From positions 210,660-274,659 of the forward strand of contig NZ_BOPH01000022.1 in the NCBI RefSeq assembly GCF_016863655.1: 64,000 nt of DNA. The letters run 5' to 3'. Every line of letters begins with the position of its first letter. Within the stretch, counting starts at the first letter, position 1. The stretch is from Virgisporangium ochraceum (GTDB lineage: Bacteria; Actinomycetota; Actinomycetes; Mycobacteriales; Micromonosporaceae). Shown here in pieces: positions 36,674 through 46,695 of this stretch. Under the pieces are notes generated by a model that was given only the letters and a program-made list of their open reading frames with translations, was not told the origin of the DNA and did not search any database. The position numbers and the translations under genes were made by a program.

Positions 36674-36745
36674 GGGGTCGTAGCGCAGAGGTCGACGCGC
36701 CCGTACCCAAGCTGGAGGACGCCGGTTCGAATCCGGCCGGCCCCA
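36674..36745 (+). tRNA. tRNA-like sequence with degenerate anticodon arm (possible pseudo-tRNA)
   Basis: A 72-base sequence. The acceptor stem GGGGTCG (36674-36680) pairs with CGGCCCC (36738-36744), with one G-U. The D-stem is GCGC/GCGC (36683-36686 with 36697-36700). The T arm is GCCGG-TTCGAAT-CCGGC (36721-36737), followed by A and then CCG instead of CCA. Only 20 bases separate the D and T stems. They fold at best into a 3-bp stem (CCG/TGG) with a 9-base loop TACCCAAGC, instead of a 5-bp stem and 7-base loop with U33. No anticodon can be assigned. It is either a decayed tRNA or a tRNA-like RNA. Confidence 0.6.
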
Positions 36746-36865
36746 CCGCCGCGGTCCCGACGAGGCAGGCGATGACATTTGTCATCGGTGCCCCGTGCGG
36801 CCGGCACCGGAACCGTGGTACCGCCGGCACTACGCGGGCTCCCACCACCCGCCGAGACTGCTGAC

Positions 36866-38041
36866 ATGAAGCGCACACTCGCGGTCGTTCTGGCCGCCGT
36901 GACGGGTCTGTCCGGCACCGCGCAGGCGTCCGCCCGGGCGGCCGAACCGGCACCGGTCCAACTCGTCCTGCCCATGCCGACGGGGCCCCACCGCGTCGGC
37001 ACCACGTCGCTGCACCTGGTCGACGCGTCCCGGCCCGACCCGTGGGTACCCGCCACGCGCACCCGCGAGATCATGGCGCAGATCTGGTACCCGGCCTCCA
37101 GCGTCCGCGGTCACCCGCCGGCGCGATGGGTCTCGCCCGGCGTCGAGGCGATCCTCACCCCGCCCGGCTCACCGGCGCGGCTGCCCGTCACGCACGGGCA
37201 CGTGGGCGCACCGGTGCGGCCCGGTCGGCACCCCGTCGTCCTGTACTCCGCCGGACTCGGCATCGAGCGAACCGCCAGCACCGCGCTCGTGGAGGACCTC
37301 GCCAGCCGGGGGTTCGTCGTGGTCACCATCGACCACACCCACGAGGCGCGGGCGGTCGAGTTCCCCGGCGGTCGCGTCGAGACGGCGGCCACGCCGACGC
37401 CGACCACCCCCGCCGAGGAGGAACGGATCCTCGCCACGGCGCTCGCCGCGCGGGTGGCCGACACCCGTTTCACCCTCGACAGCCTCGCGCTGATCACCCG
37501 GGGCGGCAACCCCGACGCGTCCCGCCGGCCGCTGCCCCGCGGCCTCCAGCAGGCGTTCGACCTCGACCGGACCGGCATGTTCGGCCACTCCCTGGGCGGT
37601 GCGGCGGCCGCACAGGCGATGTACGAGGACCGCCGTCTGCGGGCCGGGCTCAACCTCGACGGCAGCGTCTTCGGGCGGGTCGTGACCGCCGGCCTCGACC
37701 GGCCGTTCCTGCTCCTCGGGTCGCAGTCACACGGCGACGAGCCCGACGAGACGTGGGTGGAGCTGTGGTCGCGGCTCCGTGGGCCGCGCCATCAGGTGGA
37801 GCTGCTCGGTTCGGGACACCTGTCGTTCGCCGACTTCCAGGTGCTGCTCCCGCAGTCCGGTGTTCCGCCGGAGGACCTGGAGCCGCTCCTCGGGACGATC
37901 GACGGCGAGCGGTCGGTGCACGTGCAGCGCGTCTACGTGGCCGCCTTCTTCGACCGGTACCTCCGGCACGGCGACGGACGGCTCCTGTCGACGCCGTCGC
38001 GCCGCTACCCCGAGATGCGGATCGTCGCGACGACCGGGTGA
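36866..38041 (+). CDS. Secreted alpha/beta hydrolase, PAF-acetylhydrolase-like
   Basis: 391 residues. A signal peptide (MKRTLAVVLAAVTGLSGTAQ, cleavage near ARA-AEP) leads to a hydrolase with the platelet-activating-factor acetylhydrolase pattern. It has IMAQIWYPASS, PVVLYSAGLGIERTASTALVEDLAS, the nucleophile motif FGHSLGGAAAAQAM, the aspartate in LNLDGSVFG and the histidine in LLGSGHLSFAD. It would hydrolyse short-chain esters or phospholipid acyl groups outside the cell. ATG 36866 starts at the signal peptide; the frame is open 87 bases further upstream without support. It stands alone after the tRNA-like sequence. Confidence 0.9.
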   Translation: MKRTLAVVLAAVTGLSGTAQASARAAEPAPVQLVLPMPTGPHRVGTTSLHLVDASRPDPWVPATRTREIMAQIWYPASSVRGHPPARWVSPGVEAILTPPGSPARLPVTHGHVGAPVRPGRHPVVLYSAGLGIERTASTALVEDLASRGFVVVTIDHTHEARAVEFPGGRVETAATPTPTTPAEEERILATALAARVADTRFTLDSLALITRGGNPDASRRPLPRGLQQAFDLDRTGMFGHSLGGAAAAQAMYEDRRLRAGLNLDGSVFGRVVTAGLDRPFLLLGSQSHGDEPDETWVELWSRLRGPRHQVELLGSGHLSFADFQVLLPQSGVPPEDLEPLLGTIDGERSVHVQRVYVAAFFDRYLRHGDGRLLSTPSRRYPEMRIVATTG

Positions 38042-38342
38042 CCCGGGCGATACACCTCGGCCGAGTTCGCCGCGTCCTGCTCCCGCTGCCAGGTCTGCAC
38101 CAGCCTGGCGCCACGCCGGGGTCCGCTGGAACAACGCCGCCGCCGAAGCGCTCACCGAGTACCAGGAACAGACCAGAGCCCCGATGTTGCGCCCGGCATC
38201 GCGACGTCTCGACCCGCGCCCGGAGGTCGTCATCGACCAGCCACGGCCGCGGGTCGCGCTTCCTCACGAACCGGCCAACGCACCCGCCGCGAACGAGTCA
38301 CCTGCCTCCACCGATTGAATCGGGAGGTCTCAGGGCCGGCCG
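38042..38342. other. Gene-free gap, possible degenerate transposase trace
   Basis: About 300 bases between the secreted hydrolase and the leftward kinase. One frame contains HAGVRWNNAAAEAL (about 38110-38155), reminiscent of the W-D-N-A-x-A-E end of IS3-type integrase domains, but the asparagine for aspartate change and the surroundings give no further support. I see no promoter, RNA or complete gene here. Confidence 0.25.
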
Positions 38343-40280
38343 TCACCGGCCCGTCGTGAAGTAGAACGTGGCGCCGACGCCGACCTCGCCCTCGGCCCAG
38401 ATCCGCCCGCCGTGCCGGTCGATGATGCGGGACACCGTCGACAGGCCGATGCCGGTACCGGGGAAGTCGTGGTCCTCGTGCAGCCGCCCGTACGGGCGGA
38501 ACAGGTTCCCGGCGTGGTCCATGGGGAAGCCCGCGCCGTTGTCGCGCACGAGGAACGCGCCGTCCTCGGTGCCGACGTCGATGCGGGGAGCGTCGGTGCG
38601 GCGGGTGTACTTCCAGGCGTTGCCGATGAGGTTCTCCAGCACCACGCGGATCAGGTCGGCGTCGGCGTCGGCGCGCAGGCCGTCGGCGACCGTGACCTCG
38701 ACGGCCCGGTCGGGCTCGCCGCGGCGCAACGCCTCGACGGTGGCCCGGGCGGCGGCGGTGACGTCGACGGGCCCACGGGTGATCGCCGCCCGCCCGGCGT
38801 GGGACAGCTCGAGCAGCGAGCGGATCAGCTCGGCCATCCGGTCGGCGGCGACGTTGATGCCGCGCAGGTAGTCGAGGGCCTCGCCGTCGAGGACGTCCGC
38901 GTAGTGCTCCAGCAGCAACCGGCAGAAGCCGTCGATGACGTTCAACGGGTTGCGCAGGTCGTGCGAGACCGAGTAGCTGAACGCCTCCAGCTCGCTGTTC
39001 TTCCACTCCAGCTCGCTGATCAGCTCGGCCCGGGTGCGGGCCAGCTCCCGCGCGGCACGCGCCTCGGCGGCCCGCAGCTCCTGCTGCAGCCGGTCCTCGC
39101 GGGCCTGCCGGTGCTCGTCCTGGAATTGCTTGCGCCGCATCTGTGCCCGGATCCGGGCCCGCAGCACGTCGAACCGGTCGGACTTGACCACGTAGTCGTC
39201 CGCGCCGTCGCCGAGCCCCGCGCGCACCGAGGCGGCGTCGTCGCTGTCGCCGAGGACGATGACCGGGATGTCGCGGATCTCCGGTGCGGCCTTGAGGAGC
39301 CGGCAGGTGTCGGCGCCGCTGCGCCCCGGCAGGTGCGGGTCGACCAGGATGCAGTCGACGGGCTGGGTGGCGAGCAGCTCGACGGCCTCCTCGCCGGTGC
39401 GGGCCCGGACCAGCTCGTACCCGTCCTCGCGGAGGCAGGCCGTGAGCTGGTCGAGGTAGGCGGCGTCGGCGTCGACGGCCAGCACCCGCTTGGGCGCGTG
39501 CAGGCTGGGGTGCCGCTCGTGACCGGGGGTCGTGCTCTGCCGCAGGATCGCGGCGACCTTCGCCAGCAGCACGCCGGTGTCCTCGTTCTTGCGCACGAAC
39601 GCGTCGGCCCCGGCGTCGAGCACGTCGAGCTCGAGGTGCCGGTCGGTGGACCCGGTGAGCAGCAGGCACGGGACGTCGCGCAGCGCGGGGTCCAGGCGCA
39701 CCCGGCGGATCACGGTGGCGCCGTCGATACCCGGCAGCGCGCCGTCGACGATGATGATCCCGGGCCGGCGCGTCCCGGCCAGCCGCAGCCCGTCCTCCCC
39801 GGTGGCGGCGGTGCGCACGGTGTACCCGTCGGCCTCCAGCTCGCGGCGCAGCTCGGCGCGCAGGGTCCGACTGTCGTCGATGAGCAGCACCGACAGGGCT
39901 TCGTCGCCGTCGCGGTCGCCGAGAAGCTCGCGGGCCCGGGCCACCACGTAGCCGGAGTCGTACGGCTTGCCGACGTACTCGTCGGCGCCGGTGCGCAGGC
40001 CGCGCACGCGGTCCTTGACCTCCGCCTCGCTCGACAGCATCAGCACGGGCGTGCTGCCGTACCGGTGGTCGGAGCGGATCTCGCGCAGCAGGTCGACGCC
40101 GTCGCCGTCGGGCAGGTGCACGTCGAGGATGATCGCGTCGGCGCCCTCGCCGTCGAGCACCGTGCGGGCCTCGCCGACGGTCGCGCACGGCACCGGGTCG
40201 AGGCCGCCCGTCTCGAACGCCTCGGCGAGGTCCATCCGCACCGTCAGGCTGTCGTCGACGATCAGCACCCGCGTGGTCAC
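38343..40280 (-). CDS. Histidine kinase with three N-terminal receiver domains
   Basis: 645 residues. Three CheY-like receiver domains lie in a row: about 4-120 (phospho-Asp in ILDVHLPDGDG), 130-245 (IVDGALPGIDG) and 255-370 (LVDPHLPGRSG), each with the conserved Lys. A short coiled coil (about 375-420) leads to a HisKA domain (FSYSVSHDLRNPLNVIDGF) and a HATPase domain (LENLIGNAWKYT, DNGAGFPMD, GTGIGLSTV). There is no membrane segment or sensory domain, so input should come from the chemosensory kinase upstream in the operon. GTG 40280 overlaps the cheB stop. It is the last gene of the operon. Confidence 0.93.
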   Translation of the reverse strand: MTTRVLIVDDSLTVRMDLAEAFETGGLDPVPCATVGEARTVLDGEGADAIILDVHLPDGDGVDLLREIRSDHRYGSTPVLMLSSEAEVKDRVRGLRTGADEYVGKPYDSGYVVARARELLGDRDGDEALSVLLIDDSRTLRAELRRELEADGYTVRTAATGEDGLRLAGTRRPGIIIVDGALPGIDGATVIRRVRLDPALRDVPCLLLTGSTDRHLELDVLDAGADAFVRKNEDTGVLLAKVAAILRQSTTPGHERHPSLHAPKRVLAVDADAAYLDQLTACLREDGYELVRARTGEEAVELLATQPVDCILVDPHLPGRSGADTCRLLKAAPEIRDIPVIVLGDSDDAASVRAGLGDGADDYVVKSDRFDVLRARIRAQMRRKQFQDEHRQAREDRLQQELRAAEARAARELARTRAELISELEWKNSELEAFSYSVSHDLRNPLNVIDGFCRLLLEHYADVLDGEALDYLRGINVAADRMAELIRSLLELSHAGRAAITRGPVDVTAAARATVEALRRGEPDRAVEVTVADGLRADADADLIRVVLENLIGNAWKYTRRTDAPRIDVGTEDGAFLVRDNGAGFPMDHAGNLFRPYGRLHEDHDFPGTGIGLSTVSRIIDRHGGRIWAEGEVGVGATFYFTTGR

Positions 40281-41302
40281 GGCTGCCGGACCGGAACGAG
40301 GCGGCGGCCCATCTCCGCCGGCGGCAGGACCTCCTCGGCGGCACCGAGCAGCACGGCTTCGCGGGGCATCCCGTACACCACGCACGTCGCCTCGTCCTGC
40401 GCCAGCGTGCGGCACCCGGCGCGGCGCATCGCCAGCAGCCCGGACGCGCCGTCGCGGCCCATCCCGGTGAGCAGGCAGCCGGTCGCGGCGCCCGGATAGG
40501 CCAGCGCCACCGACTCGAACAACACGTCGACAGACGGGCGGCAGGAGTGGCGTTCGGGCCCGTCGTCGAGGTGCACCCGCCCGTCCCGCACGGTCAGGTG
40601 CCGCTCCCCCGGCGCCACCGTGACCCGGCCCGGTGCCACCGGTTCGCCGTCGCGGGCACACGCCACCCGGTGCGCGGTCTGCCCGTCGAGCCACTCCGCG
40701 TAGGACGCGGCGAACGCCGCACCGATGTGCTGGACCAGCAGGATCGGCACCCCGACGTCGGTCGGCACCGCGCGCAGCAGGTCGACCACCGCCGCGGGTC
40801 CCCCGGTCGACGCACCCACGGCGACCACCTGCTGCCGGTCCCATCGGACCGGAGCCACCGGAGGCGCCTCACGCAACCTGGTCAGCTTGGCCCGGGGGTG
40901 GGTGATCACCGCGACCTTCGAGACGACCCGGACCGCCGACCGCAGCTTGCGGTCCCACACGTCGTCGGGGACGTCGCCGGTGGGCTTGTCGAGCGCGTCG
41001 ACGGCACCGGCGGCGAGCGCGGCGCACGTGGTGAACGCCTCCGACCGGTTGTCCGACGCCGACACCACCAGGATCGGGATCGGGCAGTGCGCCATGATGT
41101 GCTCCGTGGCGGCCAGCCCGTTCAGGCCCGGCAGCATGATGTCCATCGTGATGACGTCCGGTCGCAGGGTGCGGGCGAGGTCGATGGCGGCGGTGCCGGT
41201 GCCGGCCACACCGGCGACCTCGATGCCCGGATCGGTCCGCAGCGCCTCGCACAGGCGGTGCCGCACCGTCGGGGAGTCGTCGACCACGAGCACCCGGATC
41301 AT
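40277..41302 (-). CDS. cheB: CheB-like protein-glutamate methylesterase/deamidase
   Basis: 341 residues. Receiver domain (1-120) with phospho-Asp in VITMDIMLPGLNG and the conserved Lys in DALDKPTGD. A linker of about 35 residues leads to the CheB methylesterase domain (about 155-335) with the catalytic Ser in VAVGASTGGPAAVV, His in LVQHIGAAFA and Asp in TGMGRDGASGL. It demethylates the receptor encoded in the same operon, opposing CheR. It overlaps cheA by ATGA and the kinase downstream by GTGA. Confidence 0.95.
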   Translation of the reverse strand: MIRVLVVDDSPTVRHRLCEALRTDPGIEVAGVAGTGTAAIDLARTLRPDVITMDIMLPGLNGLAATEHIMAHCPIPILVVSASDNRSEAFTTCAALAAGAVDALDKPTGDVPDDVWDRKLRSAVRVVSKVAVITHPRAKLTRLREAPPVAPVRWDRQQVVAVGASTGGPAAVVDLLRAVPTDVGVPILLVQHIGAAFAASYAEWLDGQTAHRVACARDGEPVAPGRVTVAPGERHLTVRDGRVHLDDGPERHSCRPSVDVLFESVALAYPGAATGCLLTGMGRDGASGLLAMRRAGCRTLAQDEATCVVYGMPREAVLLGAAEEVLPPAEMGRRLVPVRQP

Positions 41303-43311
41303 CCGCTGGCCACCAGCCTTCCGATGTGGTCGAGAAGCTCGTTCTGGTCGAAGGCGCCCTTGTCGACGTGCATCGCGGCACCGGCCTGACGGCCGCGTTC
41401 CCGGTCGGCCGGCGACGCGCGCGAGCTGACCAGGATCGCCGGGACCTCGCGCAGCACCGGGTCGGCCTTCGTCTGCTCGATGAACGTGAAGCCGTCCATG
41501 CCGGGCATCTCCACGTCGACCAGGAACAGCCCGTACCGGGTGTCGCGCGCCTTGGCCAGCGCCTCCTCCGCCGACGCGGCCGTCTCGACCGCGTAGCCGG
41601 CCGACTCGAGGATGCTGCGTTCGAGCATGCGGGTGGTCAGCGAGTCGTCCACGACGAGCACCGGCCGGCTCGCGGCCGCGACGTCGCGGTCCTCGGACAC
41701 GGCGGCGCGGCCCCGCGTCGCGGCGGCGACGAGCCCGGCCGGGTCGAGCACGATCCGCGGGTTGCCCTCGCCGTCGAGGCACAGGCCGCCGACGACGGCA
41801 CCGGCGGGTGCGAGCGGCGGCACGGCCCGCACGACGACGGTGGTGGTGTCGACGACCCGGTCGAGCCCGATCGCGGCGGTGCCGGCCGGTGCGGACACGA
41901 CCATCGCTACCCGGGCGTCCGTCGTGCGCGTTCCGAGGACCGTCGCGAGCGGTAGATACGGGACCGTGTGCGCGCCGAACCGGATGGTGCCGCCGCCGGT
42001 TCCCTCCAGGTGCAGGCACTGCCGTACCGCGTCGAGCGGAACGACCGCGAGGGTGCCGGCGGCCTCGACGAGCAGGCTCTCCACGGCCAGCAGCGACAGC
42101 GGCACGGTCAGCTCGACGGTGGTGCCGCGTCCCGGCTCGCTGGCGATGGTCACCTCGCCGCCGAGGCGGGCCGCGGTGTCGCGGACCATGTCCATCCCGA
42201 CGCCGCGGCCGGACAGCTCGGTCACCGTGCCCGCGGTGCTGATCCCGCCGCGCAGCACGAGCGCCGCGAGGTCGGCGGGGCTCGCCGAGGCGGTGTCGAT
42301 GCCGGCCCGCGTCGCCGCGCGGCGCACCGCGTCGACGTCGACGCCGCGCCCGTCGTCGCGGCAGGTGAACACGATGCGGGTGCCGCGGCGGCCGACCTCG
42401 ACGGTGACGCGCCCCTCGTCGGGCTTGCCGGCGGCGCGGCGGGCGCCGACCGGTTCGATGCCGTGCGCCACCGCGTTGCGGACGATGTGCAGCAGGCATC
42501 CGTACACAGTGGACAGTACGTGCGGGTCGAGCCGCGTGTCGCCGCCCGCGCCGGTGAACGCGACCCGGCAGCCGACCTGCGTGGCGGCGTCGCGGGCGGA
42601 GCGGTGCAGCGTCGGGAAGATCGACCCGGCCCGCACCAGGCGCAGCTGCTCGGCGCTGCCGCGGATCTGGCGCAGCTCCCGCTCGCCGTGCTCGACCGAG
42701 CGGACCAGGTCGTGGGTCACCGCGGCGAGGTCGTCGCCCAGGCCCGCGGCGACCGCCCGCCACCGGTCGCGGGTGCCGGCCGCGCCGGGCGCGTCGAGCT
42801 GGGCGCGCAGCAGGTCGATGCCGCGCCGGATCCGGTCGAGCTCGTCGAGGCCGCGCCGCAGCGGCGCCAGATGGGTCTGCGCCTCGCCGATCGCTTCGAG
42901 GAGGTCGTCGACGTCGGCGGTGTCGGTGCGCACGATCGCCGGCTGGTCCGGCTCCTTCGCCGGCGCCGCCGTCCCGGGTGGTGGCGCCGGGGGTCCGGAC
43001 GCGGGAAGCGCGGCGATCCCGGCGTCGATCCGGTCGACCTCGGCGAGCGCCGCCGCGATGGCCGCCGCCGGCACCGCGGCCGGGTCGGCGCGGTGCGCGT
43101 CGAGCACGTCCTCCAGCGCGTGCGCGGCCTCGGCGATCCCGGCCTGCTTCACCACCCGGGCCGCGCCCTTGAGCGTGTGCGCCGCCCGCAGCACCCGGGC
43201 CAGCGCGGCGTCCGGGTCCTGCCCGCGTTCGAGGTCGAGCACCCCGCCGGCGAGGTCGTCGGACAGCTCGCGGGCCTCGACGCGGAAGTAGCGGTACGGG
43301 TCCGCGGCCAC
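41299..43311 (-). CDS. cheA: Hybrid CheA-type histidine kinase (Hpt-HATPase-CheW-REC)
   Basis: 670 residues. Hpt domain (about 1-105) with the phospho-accepting His in LRAAHTLKGAARVV. A helical stretch follows, then HATPase (about 245-400: VRNAVAHGIEP, CRDDGRGVD, GRGVGMDMV), a CheW-like domain (about 405-530) and a C-terminal receiver (about 545-665, phospho-Asp in FLVDVEMPGMDGF). A separate CheY-binding P2 domain is not apparent. The attached receiver resembles CheA-CheY fusions of alternative chemosensory systems. The start is GTG 43311. It sits five bases after the receptor gene and overlaps cheB. Confidence 0.94.
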   Translation of the reverse strand: MAADPYRYFRVEARELSDDLAGGVLDLERGQDPDAALARVLRAAHTLKGAARVVKQAGIAEAAHALEDVLDAHRADPAAVPAAAIAAALAEVDRIDAGIAALPASGPPAPPPGTAAPAKEPDQPAIVRTDTADVDDLLEAIGEAQTHLAPLRRGLDELDRIRRGIDLLRAQLDAPGAAGTRDRWRAVAAGLGDDLAAVTHDLVRSVEHGERELRQIRGSAEQLRLVRAGSIFPTLHRSARDAATQVGCRVAFTGAGGDTRLDPHVLSTVYGCLLHIVRNAVAHGIEPVGARRAAGKPDEGRVTVEVGRRGTRIVFTCRDDGRGVDVDAVRRAATRAGIDTASASPADLAALVLRGGISTAGTVTELSGRGVGMDMVRDTAARLGGEVTIASEPGRGTTVELTVPLSLLAVESLLVEAAGTLAVVPLDAVRQCLHLEGTGGGTIRFGAHTVPYLPLATVLGTRTTDARVAMVVSAPAGTAAIGLDRVVDTTTVVVRAVPPLAPAGAVVGGLCLDGEGNPRIVLDPAGLVAAATRGRAAVSEDRDVAAASRPVLVVDDSLTTRMLERSILESAGYAVETAASAEEALAKARDTRYGLFLVDVEMPGMDGFTFIEQTKADPVLREVPAILVSSRASPADRERGRQAGAAMHVDKGAFDQNELLDHIGRLVASG

Positions 43312-43316
43312 GTCGC

Positions 43317-44789
43317 CTACCTGCCGGCGCCGGCGTGCACGAGCCGGGACAGCTCCAGCGACAGCCCGGCGAGCTGCGCGGCGGTCTGCTGGGTCTGTGT
43401 CGAGCTGGCCTCGGTGGCCCGGGTCGCCTGCGCGACGTCGACCACGGCAACGTTCACCTGCTCCACGGCGGTGCTCTGCTGCTTGGTCGACAGCTCGATC
43501 TCGCGGGCCGCCTCGGTGGTCGTGGTCACCAGTCCGGCGATCTGATCGAACGTCGCCGCGACGTCGCCGAACTGGCGCATCCCGGCGTCGACGGCCTTCG
43601 AACCGGTCTCGGTGGCCATCACGGTCGTGTTGACCGCGCCGCGCACGTCGTCGATCAGGCCGCGGATCTCCTTGGCCGAGCCCGACACCCGGTCGGCGAG
43701 CTTGCGGATCTCGTCGGCCACCACGGCGAACCGGCGGCCCGACTCGCCGGCGCTGGTCGCCTCGATGGTGGCGTTGATCGCGAGGATGTTGGTCTGCTCG
43801 GCCAGCTCGCTGACGATGTCGAGCACCGCGCCGATCTGCTGCGACTTCGCGCCCAGCTCCAGCATGTGCCGCACGATCAGGTCGACCTGGCCGCGGATCG
43901 CGGCGATCGACTCGTTGGCCTGCTCGATGGTGTCCTCGCCGGTCCGGGCCACGCCGGCGGTGTCGTCGGCGATGCGGGCGACCCGCTGGGCGCTGTCGGC
44001 GATCTGGCGCGAGGTCGCGAGCAGCTCGTTGATCGTCGTGGTGATCTCGCTCATCGCGGTCGCCTCCTCCTTGGCGCCGGTGGCCTGCTGGCTCGCGACG
44101 GCCTCGAGCTGGGCGGACGACGTCCGCACCTGGCCCACCGCGGTACCGATCTGCCGGTTCAGCGTCCGGGCCAGGAGGACGGCGAGAACCACCGCGAGGA
44201 CGGTCGCGCCCGCGCCCATCACCACGACCACGACGCTGGCGGTGGTGGCGGTGCCGGTCGACTCCTGCCGCGCGGTCCGCAGCTCCTGGTCGACCAGCGC
44301 GGTGAACGCGCCGATGTCGTTGTCGAGCTCGGCCCGTCGCGGTGCCGGGTTCTCGTCGAAGGCCCGCACGACCGTCTCCTGCGGCGCGCCGGACCGGCGC
44401 AGGCTGTTGACCCCGTCGACGGCCTCCTGGTGGGCGGCCTCCGCCGCGCGCATGTCGACCAGCAGCTCGCGCGCCTTCTGGCTGGTCGACCCGCGGTCGA
44501 GCCGGTCGAGGCCGGCGATCAGGGCGGTGCGGGCCTGCGCCATCTGGTCGAGGTAGAGCTGGTCGCCGGTGAGCAGGTAGGTCCGGCTGGCGGTGGACTT
44601 GCGCTCGACGTCCACCCGCAGCCGTTCGGTCTCGATGAGCCGCTGCGCGTGGACGCGGATCACCTCGTCCTTGCTGTCCACGACGCCGCGCAACGCGACG
44701 ACGGCCACCGCGCCCACGGCGAGCGTGAGCACCGCGGCCACCCCGAGCCCGGTGGCGACCTTCTGGCTGAACGTGGTGCGGCGTGGCAT
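43317..44789 (-). CDS. Methyl-accepting chemotaxis protein with CHASE3-like sensor
   Basis: 490 residues. First membrane helix about 12-34, a helical CHASE3-like extracytoplasmic domain about 38-185 ([20 protein letters not shown]), second helix about 187-210 and a short HAMP-like stretch. The cytoplasmic signalling coiled coil has the conserved tip [15 protein letters not shown] and [17 protein letters not shown]. It is the only receptor in the cluster, so it is probably its dedicated sensor. ATG 44789 overlaps the stop of the preceding cheW. The signal is unknown. Confidence 0.94.
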   Translation of the reverse strand: MPRRTTFSQKVATGLGVAAVLTLAVGAVAVVALRGVVDSKDEVIRVHAQRLIETERLRVDVERKSTASRTYLLTGDQLYLDQMAQARTALIAGLDRLDRGSTSQKARELLVDMRAAEAAHQEAVDGVNSLRRSGAPQETVVRAFDENPAPRRAELDNDIGAFTALVDQELRTARQESTGTATTASVVVVVMGAGATVLAVVLAVLLARTLNRQIGTAVGQVRTSSAQLEAVASQQATGAKEEATAMSEITTTINELLATSRQIADSAQRVARIADDTAGVARTGEDTIEQANESIAAIRGQVDLIVRHMLELGAKSQQIGAVLDIVSELAEQTNILAINATIEATSAGESGRRFAVVADEIRKLADRVSGSAKEIRGLIDDVRGAVNTTVMATETGSKAVDAGMRQFGDVAATFDQIAGLVTTTTEAAREIELSTKQQSTAVEQVNVAVVDVAQATRATEASSTQTQQTAAQLAGLSLELSRLVHAGAGR

Positions 44790-45319
44790 CAGCTCTCCTC
44801 GACGGCGGTGCGGGCGGTCACCCGGTGTCGGACGGCGGCGAGGTCGACCACCGGCCGGGCACCGGCGCCGGTGTGCACGACCGCGCCGCCCGGACCGCGC
44901 CCGTCGATCGGCTCGGCGATCGCGTCGCGGGGCACCCGCAGGTGACCGTCGACCCGGTCGACGGCGACCGCGAACGTCGGCGACCCGGCGGCGAGCACCA
45001 TCCAGCGGACGGTGCGCTCCGGCCCGCGGGTACGGCCCGAACCCAGGATCCGGGCCAGGTCGTAGACGGGGACGAGGTGACCGCGCAGCCCCGCGACCCC
45101 GATCAGGTCGGCCGGCGACCCCGGCAGCGGCGTGACGGCCCGGTCGGCGACGAGCCCGGCCATCGCCGTCAGCGGGACCGCGAGCGCGTCGGCGTCGGCG
45201 GTGACCGCGAGCAGGTCGACGAGGTCGTCGTCGCGGGGCGGCGGCGGCAGCGCGAACGCGCTGTCGAACGCGTGACGCAGGGCGGCGAGCCGGTCCCCGG
45301 GGCTGGTGTCGCCGCTCAT
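44789..45319 (-). CDS. cheW: CheW-domain coupling protein
   Basis: 176 residues with a CheW beta-barrel (about 45-170): [52 protein letters not shown] and a C-terminal [17 protein letters not shown]. It links the receptor to CheA. The 40-residue N-terminal extension is Pro/Asp-rich. ATG 45319 overlaps the cheR stop and its own stop overlaps the receptor start, showing tight coupling. It is one of two divergent CheW proteins in the operon. Confidence 0.9.
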   Translation of the reverse strand: MSGDTSPGDRLAALRHAFDSAFALPPPPRDDDLVDLLAVTADADALAVPLTAMAGLVADRAVTPLPGSPADLIGVAGLRGHLVPVYDLARILGSGRTRGPERTVRWMVLAAGSPTFAVAVDRVDGHLRVPRDAIAEPIDGRGPGGAVVHTGAGARPVVDLAAVRHRVTARTAVEES

Positions 45320-46695
45320 GCCGCCGCTCCGCACGCCCGCAGTTCGGTGCGGCACAGGTCGGCCAGCGCGACCCTGGTGAACCCGCCGCCGAAGAGCAGC
45401 AGCCGGTCGGGGCTCTCGCCCACCAGCAGCGTCAGCGCCGCGGCGAACTCGACGCGGGCGGTGGCGGTGTCGCCGCGGCTGCGGGCCAGCAGCCCGAGCC
45501 GCAGCCGGGGCATCGCGAAGCCCGGATCGAGGTAGGCCGCGGTGCGGGCGTGCGACGCGGCGGTCGCCGGGTCGCCGGCGCCCTCCCGGGTCACGGCCAG
45601 CAGGTAGTGGGCGCCGGCGTGCAGCCCGTCGGTGTCGAGGAGGCGGCGGCACTCGGCCTCCGCCTCCTCGATGCGGCCGAGGTCGGTGAGCAGCACGGCG
45701 CGCAGCAGGTGCGCCTCGGTGCCCGGTTCGGTGGCGACCTGGGCGAGCGCCTCGTCGTAGTGCTCCTGCCGCAGCAGGTTCATGGCACGGGCGACCGCGT
45801 CACCGCCCGCGCGGGCGGGTGGCCGGGCCGGCCGCCGTGGCCGGCCCGTCACCGGTGGCCGGTTCGGGATGGCGGGCGGGGCGGGGACCGCCGTTCCGTC
45901 GGCGGTTCGCTGGAAGTAGAACGTCTCGTGGCTGTGCCGCAGGTCGAGGCCGGCCACCCGGCCGTAGGCGGTCTCGGCGTGGCCGAGGAACAGGAAGCCG
46001 CCGGGCGCGAGCGCCGCCACCAGCCGCGCGATCGCGGCCCCGACGTGGTCCGGGGAGTGGTAGATGACCACGTTCCGGCAGAAGATCACGTCGTAGCCGC
46101 CGGGCCTCCACCAGGCCGGGTCGTCGTCGGCGAGGTTGCCGGGGACGAAGCGCACCAGGTCACGGATCTCCGGGTCGACGACGACGTCGGTCCCCTCGGT
46201 GCGGAACCACCGACGGCGCACCGGCTCCGGTGTCGCCCGCATGGACCACTCCGGATAACGGCCGCGGCGGGCACGGTCGAGCACCGCCGGGTTGACGTCC
46301 ACCCCGGTGACCCGCACCGCCCGGCCCGGCGCGGCCTCCCGCACGACGATCGCGAGCGTGTACGCCTCCTCGCCGCTGGCGCAGCCGGCCGACAGCAGGC
46401 GCAGCGGCCGGTCGGTCCGCGTCGACGCGGGCACCGCGACGTCGGCCAGCGCCCGGAACTGTTCGCTGTTGCGGAAGAAGTACGTCTCCGGCACGGTCAG
46501 CCGGGGCGCGAGCGCCGGCAGTTCCGTGCGGCACCGGTCGGCGGCGAGCCGGTCGAGGTACACCTCCGGCGCGCAGCCCGCCGCGGCGACCCGCTCGGCC
46601 AGCAGGGTCTCCAGGACCTCCGGCGGCACCACATCGAGGGTCAGGCCGGTCCACCGGGTGATGGTCCCGCGGAAGCGGTCGAGGGGCTCACCCAT
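45316..46695 (-). CDS. cheR: CheR-type methyltransferase with C-terminal TPR-like region
   Basis: 459 residues. N-terminal CheR helical domain (1-70), SAM-binding methyltransferase domain (about 75-280) with [41 protein letters not shown] and [13 protein letters not shown] Pro/Arg linker follows, then helical TPR-like repeats (about 320-450, [20 protein letters not shown]). CheR proteins with TPRs are typical of alternative-function chemosensory clusters. It methylates receptor glutamates. ATG 46695 is chosen; it overlaps the upstream cheW by 8 bases. Confidence 0.93.
   Translation of the reverse strand: MGEPLDRFRGTITRWTGLTLDVVPPEVLETLLAERVAAAGCAPEVYLDRLAADRCRTELPALAPRLTVPETYFFRNSEQFRALADVAVPASTRTDRPLRLLSAGCASGEEAYTLAIVVREAAPGRAVRVTGVDVNPAVLDRARRGRYPEWSMRATPEPVRRRWFRTEGTDVVVDPEIRDLVRFVPGNLADDDPAWWRPGGYDVIFCRNVVIYHSPDHVGAAIARLVAALAPGGFLFLGHAETAYGRVAGLDLRHSHETFYFQRTADGTAVPAPPAIPNRPPVTGRPRRPARPPARAGGDAVARAMNLLRQEHYDEALAQVATEPGTEAHLLRAVLLTDLGRIEEAEAECRRLLDTDGLHAGAHYLLAVTREGAGDPATAASHARTAAYLDPGFAMPRLRLGLLARSRGDTATARVEFAAALTLLVGESPDRLLLFGGGFTRVALADLCRTELRACGAAA

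Noticed and set aside
36674..36865. Integration (attB) site at the tRNA-like 3' end
   Set aside because: No integrase, no duplicated 3' segment and no mobile genes nearby.
38100..38170. Possible IS3-type transposase tail (GVRWNNAAAEAL)
   Set aside because: Only about a dozen residues resemble the motif; no inverted repeats or further homology.
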